Positions 8,629-16,966 of a DNA stretch of 56,097 bases are shown here, piece after piece. Location: positions 1 to 56,097 of the forward strand of contig JAFQQJ010000001.1 of assembly GCA_017411325.1 (NCBI GenBank), written 5' to 3'. The position numbers and the translations under genes were made by a program. The notes beneath the pieces are model-generated. The model ran no database searches. It saw nothing but the letters and a program-made list of their open reading frames with translations, and was not told where the DNA came from. The DNA is from Clostridia bacterium (GTDB lineage Bacteria; Bacillota; Clostridia; CAKSNL01; HGM11501). Numbering within the stretch: position 1 is the first letter of the stretch; every line of letters begins with the position of its first letter.

Positions 8629-8886
8629 TTATTCTAAGTTGTTTTTAGCATCAAGCAAGGCTTTTGCAAGCTGGTCGGGACAGCTTGTCTGTTTGAAGCC
8701 GCATTTTATTCCTGATAAGGATGTGATTATTTCATCTGCTTTTTTGCCTTCGCAAAGAGCGGCAATTCCCTGGAGGTTTCCGTGGCAGCCGCCTTCAAAT
8801 TTAACGTTTGAAACGGTATAGTCCTCTGATATGTCAAAGCTTACCGTTCTTGAACAGGTGCCCTGGTTTCTTCTCTGGTAATTCAT
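8629..8886 (-). CDS. TSCPD domain protein
   Basis: An 85-aa protein that is essentially one TSCPD domain, with QTSCPDQLAKAL near the C-terminus and further cysteines in GTCSRTV, GGCHGNL and IKCGF. The same cysteine-rich module is found at the C-terminus of some ribonucleotide reductases and as a stand-alone protein in clostridia (TIGR03905 type). It may bind metal. The cellular role is unknown. It lies 14 bp downstream of trmL in the same direction. Confidence 0.85.
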   Translation of the reverse strand: MNYQRRNQGTCSRTVSFDISEDYTVSNVKFEGGCHGNLQGIAALCEGKKADEIITSLSGIKCGFKQTSCPDQLAKALLDAKNNLE

Positions 8887-8900
8887 AAAAAACTTCCTTT

Positions 8901-9413
8901 CTATAATAACTCTCTCGGTATGTGGTCGGGATCGTCCATAAGCATTCCTTTTTCCTTTAAATCCGAAAAGCCTGTCTGACGGAGCGCTTCGTAAATCATA
9001 ATTGCAACGGAATTTGAAAGATTAAGGCTTCGCGCCTCGTCAATCATCGGGATGCGCACAGAGCTTTCGGGATTGTCCCATATCAAGGTTTCGGGAAGCC
9101 CTCTTGTTTCCTTTCCGAAAACAAGAAAATCCCCGTCCTCGTAGGTAATGTCTGAATATACCTTTTTCGCTTTGGTGGTAGCAAAGAAAAGTCTTTTACC
9201 CCTGGCATATTCAAGGAAAGCCTCAAGGCTGTCGTGGTAGGTGATATTTAAAAGGTGCCAGTAATCAAGCCCTGCCCTTTTCAGCTTTTTGTCATCTATT
9301 TCAAAGCCTAAAGGTCGTACCAGATGGAGTGCGGCTCCTGTTGCGGCACAGGTTCTTGCAATGTTCCCCGTGTTCTGGGGGATTTCCGGTTCTATCAAAA
9401 CTATATTAAACAT
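8901..9413 (-). CDS. trmL: tRNA (cytidine/uridine-34-2'-O)-methyltransferase TrmL
   Basis: A 170-aa SPOUT-class methyltransferase that 2'-O-methylates the wobble nucleotide of tRNA-Leu isoacceptors. The N-terminal IEPEIPQNTGNIARTCAATG motif and the C-terminal knot segments (FGKETRGLP and IPMIDEARSLNLSNSVAI) are typical of TrmL/CspR. Its length is normal for the family. It is the second gene of the run that begins with yunB, 15 bp downstream of it. Confidence 0.94.
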   Translation of the reverse strand: MFNIVLIEPEIPQNTGNIARTCAATGAALHLVRPLGFEIDDKKLKRAGLDYWHLLNITYHDSLEAFLEYARGKRLFFATTKAKKVYSDITYEDGDFLVFGKETRGLPETLIWDNPESSVRIPMIDEARSLNLSNSVAIMIYEALRQTGFSDLKEKGMLMDDPDHIPRELL

Positions 9414-9428
9414 AAAAAAGTCCTTTCT

Positions 9429-10052
9429 TTACTTTATTCCCGGTGCATAAAAAAACGGAATATCTCCTGCGATTACGGTTTCTGAAAGAGGAATGGTCAC
9501 GCTTAATGAAGTAACCTTATCGGAAAACGGCGCCATAAGGCGGAGCGTTACTTTTGCATCTATGTATACCGAGTGCTTTGTCTGATTGATGCCGGCATCG
9601 GAAAAATCCGATTTCACGGTTGCGTCTATGCTGCCCAGGGGAACGATTCTGAGCGGGATTTTAAAACCTCTTCCCGAAAGCAGCGGGATTCCCGTAAGAT
9701 TTCCGACAGGGATGCTGAAAACCGAATATTCCTCTTTTGAAAGCACAGCATTTGCTTCTGATGCAAAAAGCGAGGCTATTTTGTTTGCTTTGGCGGAGTT
9801 TAATGAAAGGCCGCGTATGTTGCCTTCATCTTCAAAAATTTCGGTAAGCGATAAAAAATCCCTGTTTTCCGAAACGGAATTTATCGCGGAGTAGAGGGCT
9901 GAACGTGCAAGGCTGGAAACTCCCGCTTCGGCAAGGGCAGTGTATGCTGAGGACATAAAGACTAAAGCCGCTGCCGAGAAAATACAAAGCGCACAAACAG
10001 TATACGCCAAAAACGGCATAAACCGCCTTTTTTTAAGATGAAGTCCTCTCAT
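9429..10052 (-). CDS. yunB: Sporulation protein YunB
   Basis: A 207-aa protein with an N-terminal basic segment, one transmembrane helix (about residues 12-34) and the YunB domain. Recognisable parts are the QTKHSVYIDAKVTLRLMAPF segment and the C-terminal IPLSETVIAGDIPFFY. In Bacillus, yunB is a sigma-E-controlled gene needed for normal spore formation. GGAGG lies 8 nt from the ATG. It heads the trmL/TSCPD/DUF4830/rsuA run and is divergent from the cell-wall operon. No sigma-E promoter could be assigned by eye. Confidence 0.85.
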   Translation of the reverse strand: MRGLHLKKRRFMPFLAYTVCALCIFSAAALVFMSSAYTALAEAGVSSLARSALYSAINSVSENRDFLSLTEIFEDEGNIRGLSLNSAKANKIASLFASEANAVLSKEEYSVFSIPVGNLTGIPLLSGRGFKIPLRIVPLGSIDATVKSDFSDAGINQTKHSVYIDAKVTLRLMAPFSDKVTSLSVTIPLSETVIAGDIPFFYAPGIK

Positions 10053-10147
10053 TTTAACCGCCTCCGTAAAATCAGTTTATGCATTTTAATAAAAGCGGTT
10101 ACAGGGTATTATACACTATTTTGGCAGATTATGCAAGAGAAGAAATC

Positions 10148-10176
10148 TTGACTATTTTTAATAAGTGGTATATAAT
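10148..10176 (+). promoter_or_regulatory. Sigma-A-type promoter of the abhydrolase-murF-ddl operon
   Basis: TTGACT (10148-10153), 17-bp spacer, TATAAT (10171-10176), about 30 bp before the first ATG. Confidence 0.8.
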
Positions 10177-10207
10177 AACAGAGAATGAACTTATAAAGGA
10201 AGATTTT

Positions 10208-10960
10208 ATGAAGGAAGTAACCGTAAAAGGTCTTAATATATGTTATAACGACGAGGGAGAGGGAAAGTGTGTTCTTCTGCTTCACGGCTGGGGCGCAAAC
10301 AAGGAAAGCTTAAATCCCATATTCAACGCGCTCAAGGGCACATTCCGTGTAATTGTCCCCGATATTCCGGGCTTCGGTGCTTCGGATGAGCCGGCCGCTC
10401 CCTGGGATGCAAAGGATTATGCGGATTTTCTGGGAGAATTTATAAAGGCGCTGGATATTGTTCCTTTTGCGGCTCTCGGTCACTCAAACGGTGGCAGAAT
10501 TTTAATAAAGGCCTCCGGCTTTTTTTCGCCGGAAAAGCTTATACTTATGGACAGTGCGGGAATAAAGAAAAAACACGGGCCGGTATACTATGCCAAGGTA
10601 TACTCATATAAGCTTGGTAAAAAAATATTAAAGCTTCCTTTGTTAAATAAGACCGGTTTGTATGAAAAGCTTGTAAAGAATGCCGGAAGTGACGACTACA
10701 AAAATTCCTCACCTGTCATGCGGGCGACAATGAGCAGGCTCCTTTCTGAGGATTTAACCCATATGCTTTCCGGGATAAAGTCCGAAACTCTTCTTATCTG
10801 GGGAAGTCTTGACACGGCAACGCCCATAGCGGACGGAAGGAAGATGGAAAGACTCATAAAAGGCTCAGGGCTCGTGGAAATAGCGGGCGGAGGACATTTT
10901 TCCTATCTTGATAATCCCGGGAAGGCGATAGGGGCAATTAACTATTTTCTTGCACATTAA
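10208..10960 (+). CDS. Alpha/beta hydrolase
   Basis: A 250-aa alpha/beta-fold hydrolase. LLHGWGANKES near residue 22 gives the oxyanion region, and GHSNGGR holds the nucleophile Ser in a GxSxG elbow. SLDTATP carries the likely acid, and GGGHFSYL the catalytic His. I start at ATG 10208 after AAAGGAAG; the in-frame ATG at 10079 lies upstream of the promoter and is not used. It is the first gene of an operon with murF (12 bp downstream) and ddl, so an accessory role in cell-wall metabolism is possible, but its substrate is unknown. Confidence 0.85.
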   Translation: MKEVTVKGLNICYNDEGEGKCVLLLHGWGANKESLNPIFNALKGTFRVIVPDIPGFGASDEPAAPWDAKDYADFLGEFIKALDIVPFAALGHSNGGRILIKASGFFSPEKLILMDSAGIKKKHGPVYYAKVYSYKLGKKILKLPLLNKTGLYEKLVKNAGSDDYKNSSPVMRATMSRLLSEDLTHMLSGIKSETLLIWGSLDTATPIADGRKMERLIKGSGLVEIAGGGHFSYLDNPGKAIGAINYFLAH

Positions 10961-10972
10961 TGAAAGGAAGGA

Positions 10973-12514
10973 ATGAACCCTTTGATTTATTATTTATTTG
11001 CAGCTCTTTCGTTTTTGCTGTTTTTTGTTTTCAGCGGAATATATTATATACATATGCTTCAGCTGAATTCGTATAAAATAGAAAGATACGGAAAATGGCT
11101 ATGGGGAAACAAAGGAAAAATGCTTGCTTTAAGGGCTTTTGTTCCCGCTTTGGCTTTGGCCTTTTTTGCATTGGGAATAAAAGCGGTGCTTGCTGCCTTT
11201 TCTCTGCTCATGCTGCTTTCCTGCCCTTTTGCGAAAAGGAAGGCAAAAAAGCCTTTGGTTTATACTGCGAGAGTTAAAAGACTTATAGCGGTATATATTA
11301 CTGTCGGAATCATAGTTGTCTCAGGTGCGTTTTTCATAAGAGAAAGCATAATTGCTCCGCTGATACTGATTACGGCATCACTTCTTGTTCCGCATATAAT
11401 TTCCCTTTCGCTTATTATTGCGGAGCCCATGGAAAAAGTGATAGCGAAACACTATTACAATGATGCTAAAAGAATTCTTGCCTCGGCAAAGGATCTTACA
11501 GTAATCGGTGTGACAGGCTCTTACGGAAAGACCAGTATGAAATACATAATAACGAGCCTGCTTTCCGAAAAATATGATGTTCTTATGACTCCGGGAAGCT
11601 ATAACACCACAATGGGCGTGGTGAGGACTGTGAGAGAACAGCTTAAGCCCACCCATCAGATTTTTGTGGTTGAGATGGGTGCAAAGAATAAAGGCGATAT
11701 AAAAGAAATTTGCGACCTTGTAAAGCCGAAATACGGTGTTATTTCATCAATAGGCCCACAGCATCTTGAAACATTCAAGTCTGTTGAAAACATAATTGCG
11801 ACAAAATTTGAACTGGCGGAAGCGGTAAAGGAAAACGGCGGAACAATGTTCCTTAATTACAGCAACGAATACATAAAGGATTATGGCTTTAAGGGAGAAT
11901 TTGTTTCCTTCGGAAATACAGAAGGATGCACCTACAGGGCGGAGAATATGAAATACTCATCATCCGGTGCAAGCTTTAATATAAATGGGAAAGAAATGAA
12001 AACATCGCTTCTCGGTGACTTCAGTGCGGTAAATATCGCAGGCGGTGTTGCACTGGCTGAAACTCTCGGAGTAAGCGGGGATGATATCAGATCTGCGGTA
12101 AGAAGACTTAAGGCTCCCGAGCACAGGCTGGAGCTTAAGAAGAATCCCAGATACACGGTTATTGACGATGCATACAATTCAAATCCCGGCGGAAGTGCAG
12201 CAGCACTTAAGACACTTTCGCTTTTTGAAGAGAGGAAAATTCTTGTTACTCCGGGAATGGTTGAGCTTGGCGATAAGGAGTATGAGCTTAACAGGAAAAT
12301 GGGACGTCAGGCTGCTCATTCGGCAGACTTTATCGTGCTTGTGGGTGAAAAGCAGGCAAAGCCTCTGGCAGAAGGTGTAAGGGAAGAAGGCTTTCCCGAA
12401 GAAAGACTTTATATTGCTGAGGATATAAATGATGCACTTTCCTATGTATATAAAATCACGGATGTGCCTTCGGTGGTGCTTCTCGAAAATGACCTGCCCG
12501 ACAACTTCCTTTGA
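10973..12514 (+). CDS. murF: Membrane-anchored MurF-like UDP-MurNAc-tripeptide:D-Ala-D-Ala ligase
   Basis: A 513-aa Mur ligase with an unusual N-terminus: about 150 residues of hydrophobic helices replace the usual soluble domain. The ATP-binding loop GVTGSYGKTSM starts near residue 179. The central domain has VEMGAKNKGDI and SSIGPQHLETF, and the C-terminal domain has VIDDAYNSNPGG, typical of MurF. It would join D-Ala-D-Ala to the UDP-MurNAc-tripeptide. The ddl gene downstream makes that dipeptide, which supports the call. The membrane part suggests activity close to the lipid-linked steps. It is possible that the genome also has a standard MurF. Confidence 0.88.
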   Translation: MNPLIYYLFAALSFLLFFVFSGIYYIHMLQLNSYKIERYGKWLWGNKGKMLALRAFVPALALAFFALGIKAVLAAFSLLMLLSCPFAKRKAKKPLVYTARVKRLIAVYITVGIIVVSGAFFIRESIIAPLILITASLLVPHIISLSLIIAEPMEKVIAKHYYNDAKRILASAKDLTVIGVTGSYGKTSMKYIITSLLSEKYDVLMTPGSYNTTMGVVRTVREQLKPTHQIFVVEMGAKNKGDIKEICDLVKPKYGVISSIGPQHLETFKSVENIIATKFELAEAVKENGGTMFLNYSNEYIKDYGFKGEFVSFGNTEGCTYRAENMKYSSSGASFNINGKEMKTSLLGDFSAVNIAGGVALAETLGVSGDDIRSAVRRLKAPEHRLELKKNPRYTVIDDAYNSNPGGSAAALKTLSLFEERKILVTPGMVELGDKEYELNRKMGRQAAHSADFIVLVGEKQAKPLAEGVREEGFPEERLYIAEDINDALSYVYKITDVPSVVLLENDLPDNFL

Positions 12515-12557
12515 TTAATTTGTTCCTTATTATATAGGTAAGAAAGGTCTTGGTAAA

Positions 12558-13745
12558 ATGAAAATAAATCTTGCGGTAATATTCGGCGGAAAAAGTGTTG
12601 AGCATGAGGTGTCGGTTATATCGGCGGTTCAGGCTATGTATTCTCTGGATAAAGAAAAGTACGAAATACTTCCTTTATATATGACAAAGAAAAATGAGTT
12701 TTACACCGGAAGCAAGCTTTTTGAAATTGAAAACTATAAGGATATCCCCGCACTTCTTAAAGGGTGCGAGAGGGTTATTTTCACCTCCGACGGGGATGAG
12801 GCATTTATCGAGCACTATCCTGCAAAAAAATTCGGAAACAATAAAATTGCGAGAATAGATGTGGCGCTTCCTGTTGTTCACGGCACCAATGTGGAGGATG
12901 GCATCCTTCAGGGCTATCTTGAAACCCTGGGAATCCCCTATGCCGGCTGTGATGTTTTGTCAAGTGCGGTGGGAATGGATAAATATGTGATGAAGGTAAT
13001 GCTTAAGGAAGCGGGAGTCAATGTCCTTCCCGGATTCTGCTTTAATTCCAAGGATTTTTACAGAGATCCTTCGGATATACTGGATAAGATTGAGCTTGCA
13101 ACAGGATATCCCGCAATCGTAAAGCCGGTAAACTTAGGCTCCAGTGTCGGTATCAAGGTGGCTTCTGACAGGCAAAGTCTTGAAGCAGCCCTTGAGAATG
13201 CGACACTTTATGCGGGAAGGATTTTGGTTGAAAGGGCAATTACAAATCTCCGCGAGATAAACTGCTCAGTGCTGGGAGACTATATGACAGCCCGTGCATC
13301 TGTCTGCGAAGAACCCTTATCAGCAGGAGAAATACTCAGCTATGACGATAAGTATAAAGGCGGAAGCAAGGGCTCCAAAGGTATGAGCTCGGCGCAGAGG
13401 AAAATCCCCGCCGACCTTACGGAAGAGGAAAGAAAGACCATTGAAACCATGGCGGTTAAAACTTTCAGAGTTCTGGGATGTGCCGGAGTTGCCAGAATTG
13501 ACTGTATGATAGATAAGGATTCGGGTGAAATTTTCGTAAATGAGATAAATACAATCCCCGGCTCTCTTTCCTTCTATCTCTGGGAGCCGTCCGGAGTTAC
13601 TTATAAAGAACTTCTGGATGAGCTTATCGACATAGCACTTAAGAGAAACCGCGAAAAGGAGAAACTCAGCTTCTCTTATGATACAAATTTACTGTCAGAG
13701 AACTCCCTTTCGGGCTTAAAAGGGGCAAAAGGCACAAAAAATTAA
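12558..13745 (+). CDS. ddl: D-alanine--D-alanine ligase
   Basis: A 395-aa ATP-grasp ligase. The N-terminus has VIFGGKSVEHEVSVISA, the middle VKPVNLGSSVGIKV, then YDDKYKGGSKGSKGMSSAQRKIPADL, and the C-terminal metal/phosphate site FVNEINTIPGSLSFYLWE. All are typical of Ddl. The lysine/glycine-rich omega-loop region lacks the features I would expect of a VanA-type D-lactate ligase, so D-Ala-D-Ala is the likely product. It is 43 bp downstream of murF, and the three genes make a coherent peptidoglycan-precursor operon. Confidence 0.92.
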   Translation: MKINLAVIFGGKSVEHEVSVISAVQAMYSLDKEKYEILPLYMTKKNEFYTGSKLFEIENYKDIPALLKGCERVIFTSDGDEAFIEHYPAKKFGNNKIARIDVALPVVHGTNVEDGILQGYLETLGIPYAGCDVLSSAVGMDKYVMKVMLKEAGVNVLPGFCFNSKDFYRDPSDILDKIELATGYPAIVKPVNLGSSVGIKVASDRQSLEAALENATLYAGRILVERAITNLREINCSVLGDYMTARASVCEEPLSAGEILSYDDKYKGGSKGSKGMSSAQRKIPADLTEEERKTIETMAVKTFRVLGCAGVARIDCMIDKDSGEIFVNEINTIPGSLSFYLWEPSGVTYKELLDELIDIALKRNREKEKLSFSYDTNLLSENSLSGLKGAKGTKN

Positions 13746-13752
13746 AAAATGC

Positions 13753-13781
13753 TTGACAAGAAGAAAAGGTTATGCTATAGT
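13753..13781 (+). promoter_or_regulatory. Promoter of the rpmG-secE-nusG-rplKA operon
   Basis: TTGACA (13753-13758), 17-bp spacer, TATAGT (13776-13781). The leader of about 80 nt contains a small hairpin (AACGGgcc/ggcCGTT, around 13827-13846) before the ribosome binding site. Confidence 0.82.
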
Positions 13782-13863
13782 AGTATTGCTTCTTCTTCGG
13801 ACGGAGCTTTTTTAGAGTGCAAAAAACGGGCCGCAAAGGCCGTTATTACAGGAGGTTTTAATA

Positions 13864-14013
13864 ATGAGAGTAAAGATTACATTGGCATGCAGCGAATGCA
13901 AGCAGAGAAACTACGACACAGTAAAGAACAAGAAGAATACTCCCGACAGACTTGAACTTAACAAATACTGTCCTTTCTGCCGTAAGCATACTATGCATAA
14001 AGAAGCTAAATAA
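13864..14013 (+). CDS. rpmG: 50S ribosomal protein L33
   Basis: A 49-aa zinc-type L33 beginning [17 protein letters not shown] and ending [14 protein letters not shown]. Both CxxC pairs (CSEC and CPFC) are present, so this is the zinc-binding form. AGGAGG precedes the ATG by 7 nt. It is the first gene of the operon that continues with secE and nusG, the usual order in Bacillota. At 49 residues it escapes a length-filtered gene list. Confidence 0.97.
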   Translation: MRVKITLACSECKQRNYDTVKNKKNTPDRLELNKYCPFCRKHTMHKEAK

Positions 14014-14047
14014 TTTTGTTTAACTGAAGGAAGGAAGTGTACCTAAA

Positions 14048-14254
14048 ATGGCAGAAGAAAAAAAGGGCAACATTTTCAAAAGAATCGGAAGATTTTTTAA
14101 GGACGTAAAAGCTGAACTTAAGAAGGTTACCTGGCCCACAAAGAATCAGGCTGTTAAAAATACAGTGGTTGTACTTATATTTTTAATAGTAATCGGTCTT
14201 TTCGTATTCTTGATTGACTCTCTGTTCCAGGGAGCAGCAGGCTTTATCTGGTAA
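14048..14254 (+). CDS. secE: Preprotein translocase subunit SecE
   Basis: A 68-aa single-span SecE: an amphipathic helix (FKRIGRFFKDVKAELKKVTWPT, where VTWPT is the family hallmark), then one transmembrane helix (about residues 38-60). It is part of the SecYEG channel in the cytoplasmic membrane. It sits 34 bp after rpmG and just before nusG, as in most Bacillota. Confidence 0.97.
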   Translation: MAEEKKGNIFKRIGRFFKDVKAELKKVTWPTKNQAVKNTVVVLIFLIVIGLFVFLIDSLFQGAAGFIW

Positions 14255-14318
14255 ATCCCGTTAAGAGAATCGAAAGGAGGCTTTGCGTGTCGCTTGCGGG
14301 CGGCTACGCAGATTTGTC

Positions 14319-14846
14319 ATGGCTGATAGTTCTCAGGCTAAATGGTATGTGGCCCACACATATTCGGGCTACGAAAATAAAGTTAAGGACAATATCGAAA
14401 AGTCCATCGAAAATCTCGGAATGCAGGATTTGATCTTTGAAGTAAAGGTTCCCGTGGAAGAGATTGTTGAAGAAAAGGAAAATGGCGAAAAGAAAATTGT
14501 CCAGCACAAAATTTTCCCGTCTTATGTATTTATTAAAATGATTGTTACCAACGACAGCTGGTATGTAGTCAGAAACATAAGAGGTGTAACAGGCTTCGTG
14601 GGCCCCGGAAGCGATCCCGTTCCGCTTACAGAAGATGAAATCATCCGTATGAATATTGAAAAGAAGGAAGTCAAGGTTGATTTCGCAGAAGGCGACAGCG
14701 TAATTATTACGGACGGTCCCTTCAGAGATTATGTTTGTACTGTCGAGAAAATCGATATGGACAAGCAGGTTGTTACCGTGCTTGTTCCCATGTTTAACGG
14801 AGACACACCCGTTGAGCTGGAATTCGGACAGGTAGATACATTATAA
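14319..14846 (+). CDS. nusG: Transcription termination/antitermination protein NusG
   Basis: A 175-aa NusG with an N-terminal NGN domain (KWYVAHTYSGYENKV, then FPSYVFIKM and RNIRGVTGFVGPG) and a C-terminal KOW domain (EGDSVIITDGPFRDYVCTVEKID). It binds RNA polymerase and modulates elongation. The ATG at 14319 fits the family start (MADSSQAKWYV). However, the only strong ribosome binding site, GAAAGGAGG at 14272-14280, is 38 nt upstream. A TTG at 14283 would be only 2 nt from it and add 12 atypical residues. The 36-nt interval can pair TGCGT (14284-14288) with ACGCA (14306-14310). Confidence 0.93.
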   Translation: MADSSQAKWYVAHTYSGYENKVKDNIEKSIENLGMQDLIFEVKVPVEEIVEEKENGEKKIVQHKIFPSYVFIKMIVTNDSWYVVRNIRGVTGFVGPGSDPVPLTEDEIIRMNIEKKEVKVDFAEGDSVIITDGPFRDYVCTVEKIDMDKQVVTVLVPMFNGDTPVELEFGQVDTL

Positions 14847-14889
14847 GGTAACGTTTTTATCGGTAATAGGCCTTATGAGGCTTGTTATA

Positions 14890-14923
14890 GTGGGAGGATG
14901 TTAAAGCATCCGCTCTTTACCAC
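14890..14923 (+). promoter_or_regulatory. Hairpin leader before rplK
   Basis: A two-part stem-loop with outer GTGG/CCAC and inner GGATG/CATCC pairs, lying in the 100-nt gap between nusG and rplK. A similar TGGGAGG...CCAC hairpin is, from memory, frequent before rplK in Bacillota. It is probably a ribosomal-protein-responsive or processing element. The ligand is not known to me. Confidence 0.55.
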
Positions 14924-14947
14924 ATTTTTTTAAGGAGGTGCAATTAA

Positions 14948-15373
14948 ATGGCTCAGAAAGTAGTAGGATACATTAAACTTCAGATTCCTGCTGGTAAAGC
15001 GACTCCGGCTCCCCCCGTTGGTCCCGCACTCGGTCCCTACGGTGTAAGCGCTCCTCAGTTTGCAAAGGAATTCAATGAGAGAACATCTAAAGATGCAGGT
15101 CTCATCATTCCCGTTGTAATTACTGTTTACGCTGACAGAAGCTATTCCTTTATCACAAAGACTCCGCCTGCAGCAGTTCTTTTAAAGAAGGCTTGCGGAC
15201 TTGAATCAGGAAGCGGCGTACCTAACAAGACAAAGGTTGCTACTGTAAAGAAAGAAGACGTAAGAAAGATCGCAGAGCAGAAGATGCCTGACCTTAACGC
15301 GGCATCTATTGAAGCTGCAATGAGCATGGTTGCCGGAACGGCAAGAAGCATGGGCATTGTAGTAGAGGACTAA
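14948..15373 (+). CDS. rplK: 50S ribosomal protein L11
   Basis: A 141-aa L11. The N-terminal [20 protein letters not shown] segment is diagnostic, followed by [15 protein letters not shown] and a C-terminal rRNA-binding domain ending [10 protein letters not shown]. It forms the GTPase-associated centre with 23S rRNA. AAGGAGGTG precedes the ATG. It is followed by rplA after 63 bp. Confidence 0.98.
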   Translation: MAQKVVGYIKLQIPAGKATPAPPVGPALGPYGVSAPQFAKEFNERTSKDAGLIIPVVITVYADRSYSFITKTPPAAVLLKKACGLESGSGVPNKTKVATVKKEDVRKIAEQKMPDLNAASIEAAMSMVAGTARSMGIVVED

Positions 15374-15436
15374 TCATTTAATTTAATTTTGTGGGAGAAA
15401 GCACTGCTTTCGTCAGACCACAGGGAGGTTTTGAAA

Positions 15437-16123
15437 TTGGGTAAAAAGTATATAGATAGTGTTAAAACTATCAACTCCGCCGAATTATATGATCCCGCTG
15501 CTGCAGTAGCTCTTGCAAAGAGCACAGCAAAGGCGAAATTCGACGAGACAATTGAGTGCCACATCAGACTTGGTGTTGACTCAAGACACGCAGATCAGCA
15601 GGTTAGAGGTGCAATCGTTCTTCCTCACGGAACAGGTAAGAAGGTTAGAGCTCTTGTTTTCGCTAAGGGCGACAAGGTTCAGGAAGCACTTGATGCAGGC
15701 GCTGATTATGCAGGCGGCGAAGAACTCGTTGCAAAGATCCAGGGCGAAAACTGGTTCGAGTTCGACGTTGTTATAGCTACTCCCGATATGATGGGTGTAG
15801 TAGGACGTATCGGTAGGGTTCTCGGTCCTAAGGGACTTATGCCCAACCCCAAGTCCGGAACAGTTACCATGGACGTGGCAAAGGCTGTTGCAGAAGTTAA
15901 GGCAGGTAAGATTGAATACCGTCTTGACAAGACCAACATCATTCACTGCCCCATCGGTAAGGCTTCATTTACTGAAGAACAGCTTAAGGATAACTTTGAC
16001 GCACTCCTTGGTGCAGTTATCAAGGCTAAGCCCGCTGCAGCCAAAGGTCAGTACATCAAGAGTGTTGCTGTAGCAAGCACAATGGGCCCCGGTGTAAAAA
16101 TTAATCCTGCAAAAGTTGGTTAA
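15437..16123 (+). CDS. rplA: 50S ribosomal protein L1
   Basis: A 228-aa L1 (L1-stalk protein and operon autoregulator). Diagnostic segments are [27 protein letters not shown] and the C-terminal [11 protein letters not shown]. There is no ATG near the family start. A TTG at 15437 (LGKKYIDS) lies 8 nt from GGGAGG (15423-15428) and is my choice. A TTG at 15431 would give the more family-like MKLGKKY, but only 2 nt from the ribosome binding site. Either way translation starts at TTG. Confidence 0.95.
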   Translation: MGKKYIDSVKTINSAELYDPAAAVALAKSTAKAKFDETIECHIRLGVDSRHADQQVRGAIVLPHGTGKKVRALVFAKGDKVQEALDAGADYAGGEELVAKIQGENWFEFDVVIATPDMMGVVGRIGRVLGPKGLMPNPKSGTVTMDVAKAVAEVKAGKIEYRLDKTNIIHCPIGKASFTEEQLKDNFDALLGAVIKAKPAAAKGQYIKSVAVASTMGPGVKINPAKVG

Positions 16124-16132
16124 TTTTTATAC

Positions 16133-16161
16133 TTGACAAAATAAGGATTATATGATATTAT
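16133..16161 (+). promoter_or_regulatory. Promoter of rplJ-rplL
   Basis: TTGACA (16133-16138), 17-bp spacer, TATTAT (16156-16161). An overlapping TATAAT at 16159 would need a 20-bp spacer. Confidence 0.7.
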
Positions 16162-16171
16162 AATCAATGCA

Positions 16172-16280
16172 GTTATCCATAGACAGCAGGCATAAAGGTA
16201 AGCCCTGCCGAGGAAGGTGCAAAAATCCATGAGATTTATGCGGCTTTGTCTATGTGACTAAAGCCGCTTTTTTGCGGCTA
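16172..16280 (+). ncRNA. L10 leader (ribosomal protein L10 autoregulatory element)
   Basis: The transcribed leader of rplJ has the hallmark CAGGCATAAAGGTAAGCCCTG stem region followed by GCCGAGGAAGGTGC, as in the Rfam L10 leader. It is followed by a terminator hairpin GCGGCTTT/AAAGCCGC with a T6 run (16240-16273). L10, with L7/L12, binds such leaders and represses its own operon. The terminator's 3' arm can alternatively pair with GCGGCT at 16274-16279, with the T-run as loop. Confidence 0.85.
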
Positions 16281-16304
16281 TAAATAAAGAAGGAGGTGCC
16301 ACAT

Positions 16305-16913
16305 ATGCCCAGTACACAGATATTGGAACAGAAGAAGCAGGTTGTAAACGAAATGGTTGAGAAGTTCAAAGCAGCTTCTGCCGGCGTTTTCGTTGACTAC
16401 TGCGGTCTTACTGTTGAAGAAGATACAGAACTTCGCAGAAAGTTCCGTGAAGCAGGCGTTGAGTATAAGGTTATTAAGAATACCCTTACTTCAAGAGCGG
16501 CTAAAGAAGTTGGCTTAGAAGCATTGGATCCCATTCTTAACGGTCCCACAGCTCTCGCTATGAGTGTTGATAATCCCGTTGCTCCTGCAAAGATTATCGC
16601 AGAATTCGCTAAGAAGCACGAAGCACTTGAGGTTAAGGCAGGATTTATGGATGGTGCAGTTATGTCCATCGATGAAGTAAAGACTCTTGCTGCAACACCT
16701 ACAAGAGAAGAACTCTTGGCAAAGATGATGGGAAGCATGAAGTCTCCTATTTCCGGTCTCGTAAGATTGCTTAATACAATCGTTGAAGGCGGAGTAGAGA
16801 TGGTTGATCTCGCAGCAAACAAGGCTGCAGAAGCTGCTCCCGCAGAAGAGGCTGCACCCGCAGCAGAAGAAGCTACTGAAGCTCCCGCAGAGGAAGCTCC
16901 CGCAGCTGAATAA
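16305..16913 (+). CDS. rplJ: 50S ribosomal protein L10
   Basis: A 202-aa L10 that anchors L7/L12 to the ribosome. The N-terminal globular part has [20 protein letters not shown] and [12 protein letters not shown], and the C-terminal helix binds the L7/L12 dimers. A tail of about 25 residues rich in Ala, Glu and Pro extends beyond the usual 165-175 residues. ATG 16305 lies 8 nt after AAGGAGG; a GTG at 16296 overlaps that site and is rejected. It is preceded by the L10 leader and followed by rplL. Confidence 0.97.
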   Translation: MPSTQILEQKKQVVNEMVEKFKAASAGVFVDYCGLTVEEDTELRRKFREAGVEYKVIKNTLTSRAAKEVGLEALDPILNGPTALAMSVDNPVAPAKIIAEFAKKHEALEVKAGFMDGAVMSIDEVKTLAATPTREELLAKMMGSMKSPISGLVRLLNTIVEGGVEMVDLAANKAAEAAPAEEAAPAAEEATEAPAEEAPAAE

Positions 16914-16966
16914 TTCCCGGCAACATAAAAAAGAAAATTAAAATTTATAAACGGAGGTATATTAAA

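Noticed and set aside
12558..13745. Glycopeptide-resistance-type ligase
   Set aside because: No VanH/VanX-like genes nearby and the loop sequence looks like an ordinary Ddl; context is general cell-wall synthesis.
13749..13955. 68-codon frame starting near the rpmG promoter
   Set aside because: It overlaps the promoter, leader and rpmG in another frame; L33 in the correct frame explains the region.
15581..16822. Long minus-strand frames opposite rplA and rplJ
   Set aside because: Shadow frames created by codon bias of highly expressed ribosomal genes.
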